Source: Afipia massiliensis
Lineage (GTDB): Bacteria; Pseudomonadota; Alphaproteobacteria; Rhizobiales; Xanthobacteraceae
Length of the DNA: 64,000 nucleotides
Reading direction: 5' to 3'
Assembly: GCF_014203115.1 (NCBI RefSeq)
Contig: NZ_JACHIJ010000002.1
Location: 744,001 to 808,000 of the forward strand
Part shown: piece by piece, positions 36,668-45,835 of the stretch
Layout: each line of letters starts with the position of its first letter
Position numbering within the stretch: the first letter of the stretch is position 1
Made by a program: the position numbers and the translations under genes
Notes under the pieces: generated by a model
What the model saw: only the letters and a program-made list of their open reading frames with translations
What the model was told of the DNA's origin: nothing
Databases searched by the model: none

Positions 36668-39103
36668 ATGATGAACCTCGCTGAATATCGCAAACGCCCT
36701 GCTCTCCTCGCGGACTTCCTGCCCTGGGCTGCATTGATTGCGCCCGGCGTCGTCCTCAACAAGGACGGCAGCTTCCAGCGCACCGCGCGGTTTCGCGGGC
36801 CGGATCTGGACAGCGCAACACCCGCCGAACTCGTCGGCACCACGGCGCGGCTGAACAACGCACTTCGTCGGCTCGGCTCCGGCTGGGCGATCTTCGTCGA
36901 GGCGCAGCGCAATCCCGCCAACCGCTATCCCGACAGCCGCTTTCCCGATGCGGTTTCGGCGCTTGTCGATATGGAACGCCGTGCGCAATTCGAGGAACAG
37001 GGATCGCATTTCGAGAGCGCGTATTTCCTGACGCTGTGCTGGCTGCCGCCGGCGGAGGACGCCGCCCGCGCCGAGGCCTGGCTCTACGAGGGCCGTGCCC
37101 GCACCGGCGTCGACGGCCATGAAGTGCTGCGCGGCTTCGTCGATCGCACCTCTCGCGTGTTGCAACTGATCGAAGGCTTCGTGCCCGACGCGGCGTGGCT
37201 CGATGACGCGGAAACGCTGACCTATCTGCACGCCTGCATCTCGACCAAACGTCATCGCGTCCGTGTCCCCGAGATCCCGATGCAGATCGATGCGCTGCTG
37301 GTGGATGAACCCATGACCGGCGGACTTGAGCCGAGATTGGGGGCGCAGCATCTGCGCACGCTCAGTGTGATCGGGTTTCCGACCGCGACCTATCCGGGCG
37401 TGCTCGATGAACTCAATCAGTTGGCCTTTCCGTATCGCTGGTCGACGCGCGCCATCATGCTCGACAAGACGGATGCCACCAGGCTGCTCACCAAGATCCG
37501 CCGGCAATGGTTCGCCAAACGAAAGAGCGTCGCGGCGATCCTGAAGGAGGTGATGACCAACGAGGCCTCGACGCTGCTGGATACGGACGCCGCCAACAAG
37601 GCCGCCGATGCCGATGCTGCCTTGCAGGAACTCGGCAGCGACATGATCGGCCAGGCCTATGTCACCGCCACCATCACGGTGTCGGACACCGACCCCGCCA
37701 CAGCCGATGAGAAACTCCGTCTTGTCGAGAAGGTGATCCAGGGCCGCGACTTCACCTGCATGGTCGAGACGGTGAATGCGATCGAGGCCTGGCTTGGCTC
37801 CCTGCCCGGCCATGTCTACGCCAACGTCCGGCAGCCGCCGGTCTCCACCCTCAATCTCGCCCACATGATTCCGCTGTCCGCGGTGTGGGCGGGGCCGGAA
37901 CGGGACGAGCATCTCGGTTCACCCCCGCTGTTCTTCGCCAAGACCGAAGGCGCGACCCCGTTCCGGTTCTCTCTCCATGTCGGCGATGTCGGCCACACCC
38001 TGATCGTCGGACCGACCGGCGCCGGCAAGTCGGTACTGCTGGCGCTGATGGCGCTGCAGTTCCGCCGTTACGAACGCAACCAGATCTTCGCGTTCGATTT
38101 CGGCGGCTCGATCCGCGCCGCAGCGATCGGGATGGGCGGCGACTGGCACGATCTCGGCGGCGCGCTGTCGGACGACAGCGCCGCCTCCGTCACCCTGCAG
38201 CCGCTGGCGGCCATCGATGATGCGGCCGAACGTGGCTGGGCGGCGGAATGGATCGCGGCGATCCTCGCGCGGGAGGGCATCACCGTCACGCCTGAAGCCA
38301 AGGAACATCTGTGGACGGCGCTGACCTCGCTGGCCTCCGCACCGCCAAGCGAGCGGACCCTCACGGGTCTGTCGGTGCTGCTGCAATCCAGTGCGCTGAA
38401 GCAGGCGCTGCGTCCCTATTGTCTCGGCGGTCCGTTCGGGCGGCTGCTCGATGCCGAAGCCGAGCATCTCGGCGATGCTCCGGTGCAGGCCTTCGAGACC
38501 GAAGGGCTGATCGGCAGCGCGGCTGCATCGGCCACGCTCTCCTATCTGTTCCACCGCATTGAAGGCCGGCTCGACGGCTCGCCGACGCTTCTGATTATCG
38601 ACGAAGGCTGGCTAGCGCTCGACGACATCCGCTTCGCCCAGCAATTGCGTGAATGGCTGAAGACCCTGCGCAAGAAAAATGCCTCGGTGGTGTTCGCTAC
38701 CCAGTCGCTCGCCGACATCGAGGATAGCGCGATTGCCGCCGCCATCATCGAGAGCTGCCCGACCCGGCTGTTCCTGCCGAACGAGCGCGCAATCGAGCCA
38801 CAGATCACGGCGGTCTATCGCCGCTTCGGGCTCAACGACCGCCAGATCGAGATCGTCAGCCGGGCCACGCCGAAACGCGACTACTACTGCCAATCCCGCC
38901 GCGGCAACCGGCTGTTTGAATTGGGCCTCGGCGACGCCGCGCTCGCCTTCGTCGCGGCCTCCTCCAAGACCGACCAGGTCACCATTGCCGAACTTGTCGC
39001 CGAACACGGACGCGACGGCTTCGCCGCGGCCTGGCTGCGGCGCAAGGGCAACGCCTGGGCGGCCGATCTCCTTCCCACCTTCACCCCGGAGCCATCCCCA
39101 TGA
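36668..39103 (+). CDS. trbE: Conjugal transfer ATPase TrbE
   Basis: 811-residue VirB4-type ATPase, the largest component of the trb channel. Walker A is GPTGAGKS near residue 450 and Walker B is in TLLIIDEGWLALDD, followed by the VVFATQSLADIE segment. Two ATGs (36668, 36671) and a GTG (36665) are possible starts; GAGGTG upstream serves the first ATG. The stop overlaps trbJ (ATGA). Confidence 0.92.
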   Translation: MMNLAEYRKRPALLADFLPWAALIAPGVVLNKDGSFQRTARFRGPDLDSATPAELVGTTARLNNALRRLGSGWAIFVEAQRNPANRYPDSRFPDAVSALVDMERRAQFEEQGSHFESAYFLTLCWLPPAEDAARAEAWLYEGRARTGVDGHEVLRGFVDRTSRVLQLIEGFVPDAAWLDDAETLTYLHACISTKRHRVRVPEIPMQIDALLVDEPMTGGLEPRLGAQHLRTLSVIGFPTATYPGVLDELNQLAFPYRWSTRAIMLDKTDATRLLTKIRRQWFAKRKSVAAILKEVMTNEASTLLDTDAANKAADADAALQELGSDMIGQAYVTATITVSDTDPATADEKLRLVEKVIQGRDFTCMVETVNAIEAWLGSLPGHVYANVRQPPVSTLNLAHMIPLSAVWAGPERDEHLGSPPLFFAKTEGATPFRFSLHVGDVGHTLIVGPTGAGKSVLLALMALQFRRYERNQIFAFDFGGSIRAAAIGMGGDWHDLGGALSDDSAASVTLQPLAAIDDAAERGWAAEWIAAILAREGITVTPEAKEHLWTALTSLASAPPSERTLTGLSVLLQSSALKQALRPYCLGGPFGRLLDAEAEHLGDAPVQAFETEGLIGSAAASATLSYLFHRIEGRLDGSPTLLIIDEGWLALDDIRFAQQLREWLKTLRKKNASVVFATQSLADIEDSAIAAAIIESCPTRLFLPNERAIEPQITAVYRRFGLNDRQIEIVSRATPKRDYYCQSRRGNRLFELGLGDAALAFVAASSKTDQVTIAELVAEHGRDGFAAAWLRRKGNAWAADLLPTFTPEPSP

Positions 39104-39828
39104 CCCGCATCCGTTCGCTTGCCGCAATCGCCGCTCTCGCCGCCTCCCTCTTCGCGGCCACGCCATCGTCAGCCCAGATCGCGGTGTTCGATCCGTCGAA
39201 CTACAGCCAGAACCTGATGACCGCGGCGAATACGCTCAGGCAGATCGACAATCAGCTCACGGCGATCCAGAACCAGACCCAGATGCTGCTCAACCAGGCG
39301 CGGCATCTGACCAGCTTGCCGACGTCGCTGCTCAACGACATCGATCGCACCTTCACCCAGACCCAGAACCTGCTCCGGCAGGTCGACAAGATCGCCTATG
39401 ACGTGCAGGCGATCGAGCAGACGTTTCAGAAGTATCAGGGCTTTGGCGCATCGCAGAGCGATCAGCAGTTGATCAACGGCGCGCGTGACCGCTGGCAGAC
39501 ATCGGTGTCGGCGTTTCAGCATTCGATGAGCATCGGCGCCGCCACGGTGAATAACCTTCCCGCGACGCAAGCCCACACCGACACCTTGGTCGGTGCCAGC
39601 CAGTCGGCGGTCGGCGTGCTGCAGGTCAGCCAGGCCGGCAATCAACTGCTCGCGGTGCAGGCGCGGCAGCTCGCCGATCTCACCGCGCTGATGGCGGCGC
39701 AAGGCCGGGCGCAGTCGGTCGAACAAGCCCGGCAAGCAGCAGGCGAGGACCAGGCGCGCGAACAGGTCCGCCGCTTCCTGACTGGCGGCCGGGGCTATCA
39801 GCCGCAATCCGTCCAGATGTTTCATTGA
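39100..39828 (+). CDS. trbJ: TrbJ (VirB5-like)
   Basis: 242-residue periplasmic protein with a signal peptide ending at SSAQIAVFD and a long Gln-rich helical region (NQLTAIQNQTQMLLNQARHL). Family knowledge: a minor pilus or assembly factor exposed at the pilus tip. Starts in the trbE stop. Confidence 0.88.
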   Translation: MTRIRSLAAIAALAASLFAATPSSAQIAVFDPSNYSQNLMTAANTLRQIDNQLTAIQNQTQMLLNQARHLTSLPTSLLNDIDRTFTQTQNLLRQVDKIAYDVQAIEQTFQKYQGFGASQSDQQLINGARDRWQTSVSAFQHSMSIGAATVNNLPATQAHTDTLVGASQSAVGVLQVSQAGNQLLAVQARQLADLTALMAAQGRAQSVEQARQAAGEDQAREQVRRFLTGGRGYQPQSVQMFH

Positions 39829-39840
39829 AGGGTAACGCCA

Positions 39841-40077
39841 ATGCGCACCCGCGTGGCCATTACGATCCTTCTCGCTGCCTGTGTTGCGGGCTGCAGCGTG
39901 CCGCTGCGCTGCGGGCCGGAGGCCGCGATTGGCCATGCCACCGAGCCTAGCGCACTCGATGGCCGGCTCGTGCGTTGCAGCGCGCTCGACCCGAAGGTCG
40001 CCGCCGACGACGCCGACTGCAAAAGCGCCTGGGCGGAAGCCCGCAAGCGCATCCTGCCAACACCATCGGGGAAATAA
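39841..40077 (+). CDS. trbK: TrbK-like entry-exclusion lipoprotein
   Basis: 78-residue lipoprotein with a lipobox VAGC near residue 18 and further Cys pairs. Position between trbJ and trbL and the size match TrbK or TrbK-alt, which prevents redundant DNA entry into cells already carrying the element. Sequence conservation of this family is weak, so the name rests mainly on position. Confidence 0.75.
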   Translation: MRTRVAITILLAACVAGCSVPLRCGPEAAIGHATEPSALDGRLVRCSALDPKVAADDADCKSAWAEARKRILPTPSGK

Positions 40078-40079
40078 CC

Positions 40080-41198
40080 ATGAACAACACCGGCGTGATC
40101 GATCATTTCCTCGACGTCTTCACCCGCTACATCGATTCCGGCTTCGGCCTGCTCGGCAGCGATGTCCAGTATCTCAGCGCCACCCTGATTGCGATCGACA
40201 TCACGCTGGCCGGCCTGTTCTGGGCGATGGCCGCGGACGAAGACGTCATCGCACGGCTGATCAAGAAGACGCTCTATATCGGCTTCTTCGCCTTCATCAT
40301 CGGCAACTTCAATTCGCTGTGCCGCGTGGTGTTCGAGAGCTTCTCCCAATTGGGGCTCAAGGCGTCGGGCTCGGCGCTGTCGTCGGCGGATTTTCTGCGG
40401 CCGGGGAAACTGGCGCAAGTCGGCGTCGACGCCGGCAAGCCGCTGCTCGACGCCGCCTCCGGCCTGATGGGCTACGTCTCCTTCTTCACCAACTTCGTCC
40501 AGATCTTCGTGCTGCTGGTGGCGTTTCTGGTCGTGGTCATCGCCTTCTTCATCCTGGCGGTGCAGCTCTTTATGACGCTGATCGAATTCAAACTGACGAC
40601 GCTTGCGGGCTTCGTGCTGATCCCGTTCGCCCTGTTCAACAAGACCTCGTTCCTCGCCGAAAAAGTGCTCGGCAATGTCGTCGCCTCCGGCGTCAAGGTC
40701 CTGGTGCTCGCCGTTATCGTCGGTATCGGCACGTCTCTGTTCAGCGAATTCACTCAAGGATTCGGCGGCAACCAGCCGACCATCGAGGACGCGCTCGCGA
40801 TCATGCTGGCGGCGCTGGCGCTGTTCGGGCTCGGCATCTTCGCGCCCTCGATCGCCGCGGGGCTTGTGTCGGGCGCGCCGCAGCTCGGCGCGGGCGCCGC
40901 GGTCGGGACTGCTGTGGCCGCAGGCGGACTTGGCGTCGCCGGCGCAATGGCGGCAAGCGGCGCCGTGGGCGTTGCCGGCGGTGCAATCGGTGCCAGCACA
41001 CGCGGCGTGGCATCAGCCGCAGGACTATCGCCGGCCTCAACCGCGTCGACTTCAAGCGGCCCACCTGCCTGGGCGCAGCGCCAGGCCGGCAGCCAGACCA
41101 TTAAGCATGGCGCCTCCGCCGCCATTCATGCCGTGCGCTCCGGCGACCACGGCGGCGGCTCGAATTCCGTTCCTCTCAATCAGGATGACCGCGCATGA
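40080..41198 (+). CDS. trbL: TrbL (VirB6-like) channel protein
   Basis: 372-residue inner-membrane protein: five or six hydrophobic helices in the first 270 residues, then an Ala/Gly/Ser-rich tail. VirB6-type proteins form the inner-membrane part of the channel. ATG at 40080 lies two bases after the trbK stop; the longer open frame upstream is a shadow of trbK. Overlaps trbF by four bases. Confidence 0.9.
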   Translation: MNNTGVIDHFLDVFTRYIDSGFGLLGSDVQYLSATLIAIDITLAGLFWAMAADEDVIARLIKKTLYIGFFAFIIGNFNSLCRVVFESFSQLGLKASGSALSSADFLRPGKLAQVGVDAGKPLLDAASGLMGYVSFFTNFVQIFVLLVAFLVVVIAFFILAVQLFMTLIEFKLTTLAGFVLIPFALFNKTSFLAEKVLGNVVASGVKVLVLAVIVGIGTSLFSEFTQGFGGNQPTIEDALAIMLAALALFGLGIFAPSIAAGLVSGAPQLGAGAAVGTAVAAGGLGVAGAMAASGAVGVAGGAIGASTRGVASAAGLSPASTASTSSGPPAWAQRQAGSQTIKHGASAAIHAVRSGDHGGGSNSVPLNQDDRA

Positions 41199-41881
41199 CT
41201 CTGTTCCGCCGACCGAGTGTCCGTTACGGCAAGACGCCCGCGCCCGAGACGCCGTATCAGAAGGCAGCCCAGGTCTGGGACGAGCGCATCGGCTCGGCGC
41301 GAGTCCAGGCCCGCAACTGGCGGCTGATCGCCTTCGGCAATCTCGCGCTCGCGGCCGGTCTCGCGGGTGGTCTGGTCTGGCATGCGACACGCGGCACCGT
41401 CGTGCCCTGGGTGGTGCAGGTCGATCAGTTCGGCCAGGCGCAGGCGGTGGCACCAGCGGTCGCCGACTACAAGCCGACCGATGCACAGATCGCCTGGCAC
41501 CTGGCGCGTTTCATCGAGCAGGTGCGCGCGATCCCGGTCGATCCCGTCATCGTGCGGCAGAACTGGCTGTCGGCCTACGACTTCGTCACCGATCGCGGCG
41601 CGCTGGCGCTCAACGACTATGCGCGCACCAACGATCCCTTCGCCAAGGTCGGCAAGAGCCAGGTCGCGGTCGATGTCTCCAGCGTGATCCGGGCTTCATC
41701 GGACTCGTTCCGGATCGCCTGGACTGAGCGCCGCTACGAGAACGGCTCTCTCGCCGCGACCGAACGCTGGACCGCCATTCTCACCATCGTCATCGAGACC
41801 CCGCGCGACACGGAAAAGCTGCGCCGCAACCCGCTCGGGGTCTTCATTCACGCCCTCAACTGGTCAAAGGAGCTTGGCTGA
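41195..41881 (+). CDS. trbF: TrbF (VirB8-like)
   Basis: 228-residue bitopic inner-membrane protein: a cytosolic N-terminus, one membrane helix at about residues 48-70, and a periplasmic NTF2-like domain. It nucleates the channel in related systems. Overlaps trbL and trbG by a few bases. Confidence 0.9.
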   Translation: MTLFRRPSVRYGKTPAPETPYQKAAQVWDERIGSARVQARNWRLIAFGNLALAAGLAGGLVWHATRGTVVPWVVQVDQFGQAQAVAPAVADYKPTDAQIAWHLARFIEQVRAIPVDPVIVRQNWLSAYDFVTDRGALALNDYARTNDPFAKVGKSQVAVDVSSVIRASSDSFRIAWTERRYENGSLAATERWTAILTIVIETPRDTEKLRRNPLGVFIHALNWSKELG

Positions 41882-42867
41882 TGCGACCCCGCACCCTTCT
41901 TCACATTATTATATGCACGTTGCCGGCCGCGGGTTGCGCCAACACCTGGAAGCCGCCGCAGATCGGCTATGACGATCTCGAGCCGGCGGTGCTGCAGGCC
42001 GACCCGCCGAAGCCTGTCCAGGTGGTCGAACTACCGAAACCCCTGCCCCTTCCCGGCCAGCTCAAGCCGTTGCCGGGAAAGACCACGGCGAAACCCGAGC
42101 CGAAGGATCCGAAGGAGCGGGTCGCCAAGGCCAATGACGCCGCGCGGGTGCAGCCGACACGTCACGGCTATCTCAACGCCGTGCAGGTCTATCCCTTTGT
42201 CGAGGGCGCGCTCTATCAGGTCTATACCGCGCCGGGACAAGTCACCGACATCGCGTTGCAGGATGGCGAGCAACTGGTGGGATCGGGTCCGGTCGCCGCG
42301 GGCGACACGGTGCGCTGGGTGATCGGCGACACTGAAAGCGGGACAGGTGCGACCAAACGGATTCACATCCTGGCAAAGCCGACGCGGCCGGATCTCACCA
42401 CCAATCTCGTCATCAACACCGACCGGCGAACCTATCTGATGGAGTTGCGCTCCACGGAGAAAACCTACATGGCCTCGGTGTCGTGGCAATATCCACAAGA
42501 CCAGTTGATCGCGCTGCGCCGGCAGAACGAACAGGCGGATGCTGCGGCGCCGATCGACAGCGGCATTGACTTGGGCAAGCTGCGCTTCCGCTACGCGATC
42601 GAGGGCGACGCGCCGCCGTGGCGGCCGACGCAGGTGTTCGATGACGGCGCCAAAGTCTATATCGAATTCGCTCGGGGCATCAGCCAGGGCGAGATGCCGC
42701 CGCTGTTCGTGATCGGCAGCGATGGCGCGACCGAACTCGTCAACTACCGCACGCGGCAGAACTACTACATCGTCGACCGGCTGTTCGCGGCGGCCGAACT
42801 TCGCCTCGGCGGCGACAACCAGCAGAAAGTCCGCATCATTCGCACCGACGGATGGAGGTTGTGGTGA
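41881..42867 (+). CDS. trbG: TrbG (VirB9-like) lipoprotein
   Basis: 328-residue outer-membrane-complex protein. The N-terminus ends in a lipobox AAGC, so it may be lipidated, which is found in some TrbG proteins. The C-terminal beta domain (FRYAIEGDAPPWRPTQVFDDG) is the conserved CagX/VirB9 segment. The trbI start overlaps its stop (GTGA). Confidence 0.9.
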   Translation: MRPRTLLHIIICTLPAAGCANTWKPPQIGYDDLEPAVLQADPPKPVQVVELPKPLPLPGQLKPLPGKTTAKPEPKDPKERVAKANDAARVQPTRHGYLNAVQVYPFVEGALYQVYTAPGQVTDIALQDGEQLVGSGPVAAGDTVRWVIGDTESGTGATKRIHILAKPTRPDLTTNLVINTDRRTYLMELRSTEKTYMASVSWQYPQDQLIALRRQNEQADAAAPIDSGIDLGKLRFRYAIEGDAPPWRPTQVFDDGAKVYIEFARGISQGEMPPLFVIGSDGATELVNYRTRQNYYIVDRLFAAAELRLGGDNQQKVRIIRTDGWRLW

Positions 42868-44048
42868 GCGATCAGCACTCCCATCCCGACGATGCGCTGG
42901 CCGCGCAGTTGCGGCTGCATCCGGAGCCGCCTCGCGTGACGCGACTTTCCAGAAAAGTACTGGCCGCTCTCGGGAGCGTGGTCGGCATCGCCGTGCTGGG
43001 CGCGATGATCTACGCGCTGCAATCGCGCGGTATGCGAACCGGCAACGGCACTGAGCTCTACTCAACCGACCACAAGACCACCGCGGACGAACTTGCGAGG
43101 CTGCCGAAAGACTACACCGGCCTGCCGCAGGAAGCGCCGCCGCCGCGGACAGTCCCGCAACTCGGACCTCCCCTTCCCGGCGATCTTGGCCGGCCCATTC
43201 TGGGCGCCCAGGGCGGTGCGACCGGGCTCGATCCAGGTGAACAGCGGATCGTGCAGGAGAATGAGGCGGCCCGCGTCAGCCGCGTGTTCGCCTCGACCAA
43301 CGTGCGCCAGGCCATCGCGTCCGCCGCCACGACGCCCGCGGCATCGCCGGCGAACGCGCTTCCGCCTGACACCAAACCGCCGCTCGATCCGGATTCGTTG
43401 CAGAACATGCAGGACCGCAAGCTCGCCTTCGCCAATGCCGTGCCCGACAAGCGCACGGTGAGCCCAGACCGGCTTGAGCGTCCCGCATCGCGCTACATCG
43501 TCCAGGCCGGTGTGGTGATCCCGGCGGCGCTCATCACTGGCATCCGCTCGGATCTGCCGGGCGAGATCACCGCGCAGGTCACGGAGAACGTCTATGACAG
43601 TCCGTCCGGCAAATATCTCCTGGTGCCGCAGGGTGCGCGGCTGATCGGGCAATACGACAGCCAGATCTCCTTCGGGCAGTCGCGTGTGCTCCTGGTGTGG
43701 AATCGCATTATCATGCCGAATGGCCGATCGATCGTGCTGGAGCGGCAATCGGTCGCGGACCGCGCGGGTTATGCGGGTCTCGAAGATGGCGTCGATTACC
43801 ATTGGGGCAACCTGCTCGGGGCGGCTGCGATCTCCACGCTTCTTGGCATCGGCAGCGAACTGGTTCTCAGCGGCGACAACTCGCTGGTGCGAGCGCTCAG
43901 AACCGGCAGCCAGGACACCATCAACCAGAGCGGCCAGACCCTGGTGCGGCGGCAACTCAACGTGCAGCCGACGCTGACCATCCGGCCGGGATTTCCGGTG
44001 CGCGTCATCGTCAACCGCGACCTGGTCCTTGCGCCTTATAAAGTCTGA
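42864..44048 (+). CDS. trbI: TrbI (VirB10-like)
   Basis: 394-residue energy-coupling protein bridging both membranes: one helix at about residues 35-55, a Pro-rich linker, and the conserved C-terminal barrel domain (GVVIPAALITGIRSDLPGEI). GTG at 42864 is preferred to ATG at 42852 because GGAGG lies six bases before it and GTGA overlaps the trbG stop. Confidence 0.9.
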   Translation: MSDQHSHPDDALAAQLRLHPEPPRVTRLSRKVLAALGSVVGIAVLGAMIYALQSRGMRTGNGTELYSTDHKTTADELARLPKDYTGLPQEAPPPRTVPQLGPPLPGDLGRPILGAQGGATGLDPGEQRIVQENEAARVSRVFASTNVRQAIASAATTPAASPANALPPDTKPPLDPDSLQNMQDRKLAFANAVPDKRTVSPDRLERPASRYIVQAGVVIPAALITGIRSDLPGEITAQVTENVYDSPSGKYLLVPQGARLIGQYDSQISFGQSRVLLVWNRIIMPNGRSIVLERQSVADRAGYAGLEDGVDYHWGNLLGAAAISTLLGIGSELVLSGDNSLVRALRTGSQDTINQSGQTLVRRQLNVQPTLTIRPGFPVRVIVNRDLVLAPYKV

Positions 44049-44059
44049 TGAGGATGACA

Positions 44060-44305
44060 ATGAGCAAGCTCAAGCTCGGAGCGCTACCGGACGACAAGCC
44101 GATCAAGCTCACCATCGAATTGCCCGCTTCCGTGCATCGCGATCTTCTTGCCTATGCCGAGGTGCTGACGCGTGACACAGGGCAGTCGGCCGATCCGATC
44201 AAACTGATCGCGCCGATGCTGGCCCGCTTCATGGCGACGGATCGCGCGTTCCGAAAGGTGCGGAAGACCGTCCCGTTCGCAGCTGATCAATCGCCCCGAT
44301 CGTGA
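44060..44305 (+). CDS. DUF2274 protein linked to trb modules
   Basis: 81-residue small protein (KLKLGALPDDKPIKLTIELP, then HRDLLAYAEVL) of a family that almost always follows trbI in proteobacterial integrative elements. Three in-frame ATGs exist; 44060 is chosen for GAGGATGAC just upstream. It may be a ribbon-helix-helix-like regulator by its short beta strand and two helices. Its last 77 bases overlap the convergent LysR gene. Confidence 0.82.
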   Translation: MSKLKLGALPDDKPIKLTIELPASVHRDLLAYAEVLTRDTGQSADPIKLIAPMLARFMATDRAFRKVRKTVPFAADQSPRS

Positions 44306-45215
44306 CGGGATCGGAGCGGTCTGTCATCGGCTCGCGCAGCGTGTCGAGGAAGGTCCGAAGCGCCGGATTGTCGTTGTGGGGCATCCAGCAGGCAAAAAAC
44401 GGCACGAGGCTTGGCGTGTGTCCGTCGGTGAGCAGACGGTAGACGATACTGGAATGCTCCGTGCTGGCGTCGGATTCATAAACCAGTGTCACGTCATGTC
44501 CGAGCCCGATGAGACTGAGCGAGAAGTCATGCCCGATGTTGTGATGATGGATCGTCGGCATCGGGCCCGTGCGGTTGAGCTTGTGCAGCAGGAGTTCGCC
44601 GAGATCGGGACCCGGATCGCGGCCGAGGATGACGTGCTCCTTGCGCAGATCGTCCCACGCCAGCGGCCGCTTGCCGGCAAGCGGATGCGATCTTGGCATG
44701 GCCACGAGGATATTCTCGCGCCACAACGCCATGACTTCGTGAGAGCCGTGGCGGGTGTGATCGGCAACGATCGCGATGTCGATCGCGCCGGCATCGAGGC
44801 GTTTCATCAGATCCTTGCGCTCGCCGTCGGTGTATTGGATCTGCACTGCGGGAAACCTGTCCCGATAGGCCGCGAGCGCCGCGCGCAACCGGCCGCGCCA
44901 CGGCGACACAGAAAGTCCGATCCGGAGCGAGCCGCTGTGTCCGCGCCTGGAGGCGGAGGTGTTGACCAGCACTAGATTGAGGTCATTGAGCACGCGGCGG
45001 ATTTCCGCGATGAATCCCTCGCCGGCGACGGTGCGCCGTAGCCCGTGCCGGTGACGGGTGAAGAGCTTGACGCCGATCTGGGTCTCGAGCGCGCGGACGC
45101 GCCGGCTGATGGTTGATGCGGGAACGCTGCATTGCTGTCCAGCCTTTGAAAAGCTGCCCTGCTCAGCGGCGGCGAGCGTTTGGATCAAGGTCACAAGCTC
45201 GGTGCTCCTGATCAT
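44229..45215 (-). CDS. LysR-family regulator of the conjugative element
   Basis: 328 residues from ATG at 45215. Winged helix at residues about 18-45 (FSKAGQQCSVPASTISRRVRALE) and a complete substrate-binding-like domain. Its position after DUF2274, pointing against the trb operon, is common in this ICE family; a role in regulating transfer is inferred. The 3' end overlaps DUF2274 by 77 bases. A decayed relative lies at 47641-47903. Confidence 0.87.
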   Translation of the reverse strand: MIRSTELVTLIQTLAAAEQGSFSKAGQQCSVPASTISRRVRALETQIGVKLFTRHRHGLRRTVAGEGFIAEIRRVLNDLNLVLVNTSASRRGHSGSLRIGLSVSPWRGRLRAALAAYRDRFPAVQIQYTDGERKDLMKRLDAGAIDIAIVADHTRHGSHEVMALWRENILVAMPRSHPLAGKRPLAWDDLRKEHVILGRDPGPDLGELLLHKLNRTGPMPTIHHHNIGHDFSLSLIGLGHDVTLVYESDASTEHSSIVYRLLTDGHTPSLVPFFACWMPHNDNPALRTFLDTLREPMTDRSDPVTIGAIDQLRTGRSSAPFGTRDPSP

Positions 45216-45404
45216 CGCGGCACACGCCCCCGACAGGATTGCCGCGGCCTCGGATTGCGGTTGGAAGGCCGCTTCGATGCCTTGGGATTTTCTATTCGCC
45301 CAATACAATGGGCCGGTTTTTCCGCTGGTCACTCACCTGCGACCGACAGCCATCATTTCTTTGCCGACCGAGTGAACAACATCCCGGAACACGACAATCT
45401 TATT

Positions 45405-45435
45405 AAAGACAACTGAGCGGCTTCCAACCTGCAAA
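45405..45435. repeat. Bipartite motif copy A
   Basis: AAGACAACTG-N10-AACCTGCAAA, 190 bases upstream of the minus-strand LysR gene. Identical 10-base blocks and spacing occur at 50492 and 57241. The surrounding 45216-45546 has no gene I can support. Confidence 0.7.
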
Positions 45436-45546
45436 GTCTCGGGATGGACAGGCATGCACAAAGACGTGACTGGAGATTTCATCTCAACAAGATCAAGCCA
45501 CGGGGAAAGTTCGCATCTCGTTTAATTCGGCCCAAATATAGACGAC

Positions 45547-45687
45547 CTCGACTTCGCCGCGGTCACGATCGCCACGCCGGTGGGCCAATCGGTGACGAGC
45601 AGATACATCCATACCCTCGACATGACGCTCATCATGGCGACGGACACGATCTCCGGCTACATCCAAGGGCCTCTTCGACAGAGAGTC
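45547..45687 (+). pseudogene. Tyrosine integrase C-terminal remnant
   Basis: An uninterrupted reading frame of about 45 codons carries QSVTSRYIHTLDMTLIMAT followed by DTISGYIQG. This is the end of Rhizobiales tyrosine integrases, where the Tyr in SRYIH is the catalytic nucleophile. Nothing upstream resembles the rest of the enzyme, so only the end survives. Probably left by decay of an integrated element. Confidence 0.65.
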
Positions 45688-45835
45688 GTGAAATTTCCGG
45701 CGAGGGCTATCGCGGATCGACTGGATATCAGGCCTTGTCAGCCCGTCAGATTACCGGCAGCAAATCCTACGCGAGAAGCATGTGAAGCCAAGCGCCATGA
45801 CCCGACCCGATATTGCTGCGTCCGTGCGGGGTTGC

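Noticed and set aside
36530-37912. Minus-strand open frame of 460 codons
   Set aside because: Antisense of trbD and trbE, which have clear motifs.
43062-44060. Minus-strand open frame of 332 codons
   Set aside because: Antisense of trbI; shadow composition.
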